DNA from: Planctomycetota bacterium
GTDB lineage: Bacteria > Planctomycetota > Planctomycetia > Planctomycetales > Planctomycetaceae
DNA: 9,965 nt
Assembly: GCA_027622115.1 (NCBI GenBank)
Contig: JAQBZS010000180.1
Span: 1 to 9,965, forward strand
Direction of reading: 5' to 3'
The position numbers and the translations under genes were made by a program. Under the pieces are notes generated by a model, which worked only from the letters and a program-made list of their open reading frames with translations, searched no databases and was not told where the DNA came from. Shown here one piece after another: positions 6,697 through 9,965 of this stretch (the stretch's first letter is position 1; every line of letters begins with the position of its first letter).

Positions 6697-7347
6697 ATGT
6701 TTCGCCCGGCACTAATCGTGTTTTCGACGCTCTGCATGGTCGCGGTGTTGGCGGCTCTGGGTGCTGGCGGGTACTTGTGGTTCAAAGGCCTGATGACGCC
6801 GGACACATGGAAAGACGTCAAGACGGCAGTGTTTGGCGAGGACGAAGCCACTCGCGCGGAGAGTGAGCACGGATTCCAGCCGCAACCATCGACTCGCGAA
6901 TTGATGAACGAACGGATTAAGGGGTTTCTCGAATTGGCGAGTCGCGAATCGGAACTTGCAGCCTTGAAAGACAACCTCACGTCGGAAGCCGATCAATTGC
7001 TCGCGAACCAGAGCGCGTTCGAAAAGAAACGCCAGGGGTTTCAGTTGGAACTCAAGGCGTTGAATGAGTCGACGAAGGCCACATCCATCGAACAAGCCCG
7101 CGGAGTGCTCACTGCCATGCAACCCGCGGATGCCATGCAGCAACTGATGCAACTGGACGAGCAGGAGTCGATCAAGATTCTGAGCGGCATGCCGGAAAAG
7201 ACGATTGCCAAGATACTCAAGGAGTTTCAAACCGGCGATCAGACGCAAGCCGACCGTGCTCGTATGCTGTTCCAAGCGATCAGCCGCGGCGGCGAGAAAA
7301 AGGACTTGATCGATCAAGAGCGAGGCGAAGTTGATGAGAAGCAATAA
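6697..7347 (+). CDS. MotE-like membrane-anchored coiled-coil protein with MgtE_N-like domain
   Basis: The 216-residue protein has one N-terminal transmembrane helix (about 5-29), a charged helical coiled-coil region (about 65-125) and a C-terminal segment (about 128-195). That segment resembles the MgtE intracellular N-domain as found in MotE/FlbB-type flagellar proteins: IEQARGVLTAMQPADAMQQL, then LDEQESIKILSGMPEKTIAKIL. Proteins of this build are chaperones or stator/motor partners outside the cytoplasm in rhizobia and spirochaetes. Which role applies here cannot be told from sequence. It is not a magnesium transporter, since the channel domain is absent. AAAGGA (6684-6689) lies 7 bases before the ATG; an out-of-frame ATG at 6693 is ignored. 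Its position between fliJ and fliK supports a flagellar function. Confidence 0.75.
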   Translation: MFRPALIVFSTLCMVAVLAALGAGGYLWFKGLMTPDTWKDVKTAVFGEDEATRAESEHGFQPQPSTRELMNERIKGFLELASRESELAALKDNLTSEADQLLANQSAFEKKRQGFQLELKALNESTKATSIEQARGVLTAMQPADAMQQLMQLDEQESIKILSGMPEKTIAKILKEFQTGDQTQADRARMLFQAISRGGEKKDLIDQERGEVDEKQ

Positions 7348-7350
7348 GGG

Positions 7351-7380
7351 GTTGGCCAAAGACGACGAATGCTGGCTAAC
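7351..7380 (+). other. Weak hairpin after the motE-like gene
   Basis: GTTGGCC (7351-7357) can pair with GGCTAAC (7374-7380) over 7 pairs, one of them G-T, around a 16-base loop. No T-run follows, so it is not an intrinsic terminator. The rest of the 76-base gap to the next gene shows nothing else convincing. Confidence 0.3.
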
Positions 7381-7423
7381 GTTGATGTAACTCCGAAACC
7401 GGACCTCAGACGAGACCGAAGTC

Positions 7424-8278
7424 GTGAAGACCGACAAGCAAATCTGGCGAATTTTTGCGGCGGTGCCGGAATGGATCTTTTTGTTGACTCAGGAAGTGTC
7501 TCCCGGTGAATGCGATCTGCGATCATTGACGGTGAAGGCGCTCGAACGGACCGCCGATGGGCTGCTCGTGCCCCGGAATTCGGCGATGCCGGTCACCGTC
7601 ATCGAATTTCAATTCCAGTTCGATGACAAAATCTACCCTCGAATCGTGACCGAGATGGCGGCCGCTCAAGTGGCTTACGACATGCGTGTGGTTAAGGGGC
7701 TGATTCTGTTTGGTTATGATGAATTGGACCCGGCGACAACGCCGTGGACTCAAGTGGTGCAGTCCTTCAACCTGGGTGAACTTTTTCGAGCGTTTGAAAG
7801 CGACCATCCAGAACACCCGCTGGTGTCGGTCTTTAAGCCGTTGATGACTGAAGATGAAGAGGTGCTAACGCGTGAAGCGGCGAACCACTATCGCCAGATT
7901 CGAGAGAGTGAACTTGAGGAATCGTTGAAGACGCAGTTGTTGGAAGTGTTCGTTAATTGGCTTGAACAGCGATTTCGCAACAAACAAAAGCAGGAGATTG
8001 AAACGATGCTCATTGGTGAATTGCCCGACCTGGAAGAAACGCAGAGCGGTAAGGATCTCATCGCGATCGGCGAAAAGCGGGGCGAAAAGCGGGGCAGACA
8101 AGCAGGACTAGTACGGGCTTTGACGTTGCTCTTGAAATCCCGCAGTGAAGATGTGGATGAAACGCTTCTTTCCTCGATTCAGCAGCTTGATGCAGCCGAC
8201 GCGGATCGCTTGATGGCTCATCTTTTAACCAACCATGCTCCCAATGCCGCGCGGGATTGGTTGGACTCAAATTCCTGA
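7424..8278 (+). CDS. Rpn/DUF2887-type PD-(D/E)XK nuclease-like protein
   Basis: This is not a flagellar protein by family. The 284 residues match the layout of the DUF2887 group within the Rpn (recombination-promoting nuclease, YhgA-like) clan of PD-(D/E)XK enzymes. The N-terminus is MKTDKQIWRIF. The likely metal-binding set is Asp45 (ADGLLVP) with Glu61 and Gln63 (VIEFQFQFDD), that is D...ExQ. The family's ILFGYDE-like strand lies near 94-100, followed by a helical middle (EESLKTQLLEVFVNWLEQRF), a hydrophilic EKRGEKRG linker and a C-terminal helical domain. Rpn proteins are DNA endonucleases implicated in recombination and phage defence; activity here is inferred. The start is GTG 7424: an in-frame TAA at 7388-7390 bounds it, and only a weak GAGA lies upstream. 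Its place between motE-like and fliK is unexpected and suggests insertion. Confidence 0.75.
   Translation: MKTDKQIWRIFAAVPEWIFLLTQEVSPGECDLRSLTVKALERTADGLLVPRNSAMPVTVIEFQFQFDDKIYPRIVTEMAAAQVAYDMRVVKGLILFGYDELDPATTPWTQVVQSFNLGELFRAFESDHPEHPLVSVFKPLMTEDEEVLTREAANHYRQIRESELEESLKTQLLEVFVNWLEQRFRNKQKQEIETMLIGELPDLEETQSGKDLIAIGEKRGEKRGRQAGLVRALTLLLKSRSEDVDETLLSSIQQLDAADADRLMAHLLTNHAPNAARDWLDSNS
7992..7997 (+). promoter_or_regulatory. Strong internal ribosome binding site in the Rpn-like gene
   Basis: AGGAGA lies 8 bases before an in-frame ATG at 8006. It is a better match than the leader of the full-length GTG start at 7424 and among the best in the window. It could be chance, since AGGAGATT also encodes a charged helix (QEIE). 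Confidence 0.4.
8006..8278 (+). CDS. Possible nested 90-residue C-terminal product of the Rpn-like gene
   Basis: Translation from ATG 8006 (residue Met195 of the full gene) would give the last 90 residues alone: the EKRG linker and the C-terminal helical domain (LTLLLKSRSEDVDETLLSSI and onward) without the nuclease core. The site AGGAGA precedes it. In Rpn proteins of enteric bacteria, small proteins made from the C-terminal part have been reported to bind and inhibit the toxic full-length form. The same layout here is an inference by analogy: I do not see an internal promoter, and the DUF2887 C-terminus is not clearly homologous to the known small forms. Confidence 0.3.
   Translation: MLIGELPDLEETQSGKDLIAIGEKRGEKRGRQAGLVRALTLLLKSRSEDVDETLLSSIQQLDAADADRLMAHLLTNHAPNAARDWLDSNS
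8071..8094 (+). repeat. Two perfect 12-bp tandem copies (CGAAAAGCGGGG)
   Basis: The repeat is in frame and encodes EKRGEKRG (residues 217-224). Related proteins commonly have Glu/Gly/Lys/Arg repeat linkers here, so the copy number may vary between strains without breaking the frame. Confidence 0.9.
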
Positions 8279-8326
8279 TAGTTCAGACGCGAGGACAGTC
8301 TTGCTGCGAAAGAATGGAGTCTCACG

Positions 8327-9898
8327 ATGCTGACAAACGGAGCATTGCCGCAGACGGTGGACATCATCCCGTTGGCCAAACCACCCATCCATGTGGATCG
8401 AAGTTTGCCCGGTCGTCGCGCGCAGGAAGGACGAACGTCGAATGCCGACGATTCAAGCTATGGGCGATCACTGCAGCGCGAATTGCGCAAGGAACCGCCG
8501 GCTTCGGCCAATAAGTCGACTCAGACCGCGCCGGCTGCGGTTGACAATTCTCCGCCGCAATCGAATGACGTCGCGCCGAACCGCACCACAGATCGGACGC
8601 CGACAGATCGCGATCAACCGCTGGACGCCGAGTCCAAAACAGAGACCACGCTTGACGAATCCGAGCAGGCAGTCGTCGCAGAAACGCTCAATGATACTCC
8701 CGTGAAAGATGAAGCGTTCGCTGTAAAGTTTCTCGACGTCTTGGAATTCCGCCCGGAATCGGATTTGGAGAATCTGCAATCGGAAACGAAAGCATCGGAT
8801 GTCGCACTTGAGGACACCGCGCTTAAGATTCACTCCGACAGAACGGTGACTGTTGAATCGACTGCATTGGCCGAAGAACAGAGGGCTTCACTCAATACGG
8901 TGGTATCGACATCTTTCGTTCTGCAAGCCCCCGCTTCATTCGAACTCGGCACGCAGGCGTTACCAATCCAATCCGTCAGTGAGCAGCAACTTGTGGCGGC
9001 CGATCCCGTCACGGAAGTCGTGGCGGCTTCAACGGAGATCGTGCATGTCAACGTGCCTCCGCCGAAGAACCTGCGACTGGCCGCCACTACCCAAGAACGG
9101 ACTGATGACACCGAGGTTCGAGCAGCCCGGTCGTCCGCGCAGGCAATCGGCAACTCACAGCCGCCCGAATCGCTATTTGCCTCGACGTCGATACGGGTTG
9201 GTGAACATCGAGCGGTCGCCGTGCCGATCGCTCGGCAGACCGAGGGCGAGGGCGTGGAGCAAGTCCGCGTCACTGAGGTCATTACGAAGCTGGTTGACGG
9301 ACCGGGGCCTCGGCTTGACGCCGGGCCGACGATTCCAAACACACAGCGCGTGGAGCCTGGATCGACGGTCGTCGTCGCGGCGGCGGAACCGGAAGTTCCA
9401 GTTGATCAGGCCCGTGTCGTCGAACGCGTGAGTCAGATGATTCGCACGTCCGAACAATCCGGCCGAGTCTTGCGAGCCCGCCTGCATCCGCCGGAACTCG
9501 GGGCACTGCAAATCGAGGTGACGCGCGGTGCGACAGGGATCATCGCTCGGCTGGATGTCGAGACTCCGGCGGCACATCGCTTGATCATGGATCACATCAG
9601 TCAGCTTCAGGACGCCTTGTCGCTTACCGGGCATGTGGAACGTATCGACGTGCAGATCGCTCCATCCAGCGAATCCAACACGGACGAAGCTCCGCCGGAT
9701 GCGTGGTCATTCGGGGGGCAACAGCAATCCGAAGACAACGATGGTCGGCATCAAGACGAAAGTACTTCGCAAGACCAGCGATCTGCGAATCAAGACGAAC
9801 CTGCCGACGATTCGGGCGAGCAGGCGGTTCATTCGGATCCACGGGTCGAGCCACACAGTCGCAGCATCAATCTTTCGGAATTGGACATCGCAATCTAG
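8327..9898 (+). CDS. fliK: FliK-like hook-length control protein
   Basis: FliK is exported as a molecular ruler and switches export from hook to filament subunits. The 523 residues show the typical build. A long variable N-terminal region (about 1-360) is rich in Ser/Thr/Ala/Glu/Gln and has no clear domain. The conserved C-terminal Flg_hook domain (about 365-455) has LHPPELG at 386-392, preceded by LRAR and followed by LQIEVTRGATGIIARLDVET. After it comes a hydrophilic Gln/Asp/Glu-rich tail of about 65 residues. GGAG at 8316-8319 is 7 bases before ATG 8327. The gene lies 48 bases after the nuclease-like gene. The C-terminal domain makes the call firm; the N-terminal part is recognisable only by composition. 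Confidence 0.88.
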   Translation: MLTNGALPQTVDIIPLAKPPIHVDRSLPGRRAQEGRTSNADDSSYGRSLQRELRKEPPASANKSTQTAPAAVDNSPPQSNDVAPNRTTDRTPTDRDQPLDAESKTETTLDESEQAVVAETLNDTPVKDEAFAVKFLDVLEFRPESDLENLQSETKASDVALEDTALKIHSDRTVTVESTALAEEQRASLNTVVSTSFVLQAPASFELGTQALPIQSVSEQQLVAADPVTEVVAASTEIVHVNVPPPKNLRLAATTQERTDDTEVRAARSSAQAIGNSQPPESLFASTSIRVGEHRAVAVPIARQTEGEGVEQVRVTEVITKLVDGPGPRLDAGPTIPNTQRVEPGSTVVVAAAEPEVPVDQARVVERVSQMIRTSEQSGRVLRARLHPPELGALQIEVTRGATGIIARLDVETPAAHRLIMDHISQLQDALSLTGHVERIDVQIAPSSESNTDEAPPDAWSFGGQQQSEDNDGRHQDESTSQDQRSANQDEPADDSGEQAVHSDPRVEPHSRSINLSELDIAI

Positions 9899-9943
9899 TT
9901 ATTCTCGCCGCGCCAAATACTGGCATTTTCGAGTTTCGTCAAA

Positions 9944-9960
9944 CCGGCAATAATTGCCGG
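9944..9960. repeat. 17-base palindrome at right edge, overlapping a possible RBS
   Basis: CCGGCAA (9944-9950) and TTGCCGG (9954-9960) pair perfectly around TAA. GGAAGG at 9959-9964 would be a good Shine-Dalgarno for the next gene (flgD often follows fliK). The palindrome overlaps its first two bases. There is no T-run within the window, so a terminator cannot be judged; the window ends at 9965. Confidence 0.55.
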
Positions 9961-9965
9961 AAGGT

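Noticed and set aside
7351..7390. Intrinsic terminator after the motE-like gene
   Set aside because: The stem has a G-T pair and a 16-base loop, and no T-run follows.
9920..9960. Possible sigma-54 promoter (GGCA/TTGC-like words) after fliK
   Set aside because: In the palindrome the GG and GC elements are 8 bases apart rather than 10, and the TGGCAT at 9921 has no GC at the right distance.

Overview
The window is a single forward-strand block of flagellar genes from what looks like a planctomycete. Every supported gene is on the + strand. The taxonomic guess (Planctomycetota, probably Pirellulales-like) rests on divergent but complete flagellar proteins, several starts with weak or no Shine-Dalgarno sequence, a MgtE_N/MotE-like gene in the operon, and the intergenic palindromes. 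It is an inference, and I do not assign a genus.

Layout: bases 1-108 hold the possible tail of flgB and the leader of flgC. Then come flgC (109-516) and fliE (587-895), which encode proximal rod and MS-ring adaptor. A 467-base non-coding gap (896-1362) follows, filled by three separate fold-back elements: a twin hairpin, a long inverted repeat resembling a MITE, and a long imperfect hairpin. After it the operon is tight: fliF (MS ring), fliG (switch), fliH-fliI-fliJ (export ATPase complex; fliH/fliI overlap by ATGA) and a membrane-anchored coiled-coil protein with a MgtE_N-like end (MotE-like). A PD-(D/E)XK nuclease-like gene of the Rpn/DUF2887 type follows, then fliK (hook-length control). 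The next gene, possibly flgD, would begin just past the right edge.

The flagellar genes make one assembly pathway: FliF/FliG form the ring and rotor, FliE/FlgC the adaptor and rod, FliH/I/J feed the export gate, FliK sets hook length, and the MotE-like protein may serve the stator or motor.

The least expected parts are the nuclease-like gene between the motE-like gene and fliK, and the palindrome cluster between fliE and fliF. The nuclease gene has a weak GTG start for the full-length protein, but an AGGAGA motif sits 8 bases before an in-frame internal ATG. That could make a separate 90-residue C-terminal protein, resembling the intragenic antitoxins described for Rpn proteins.
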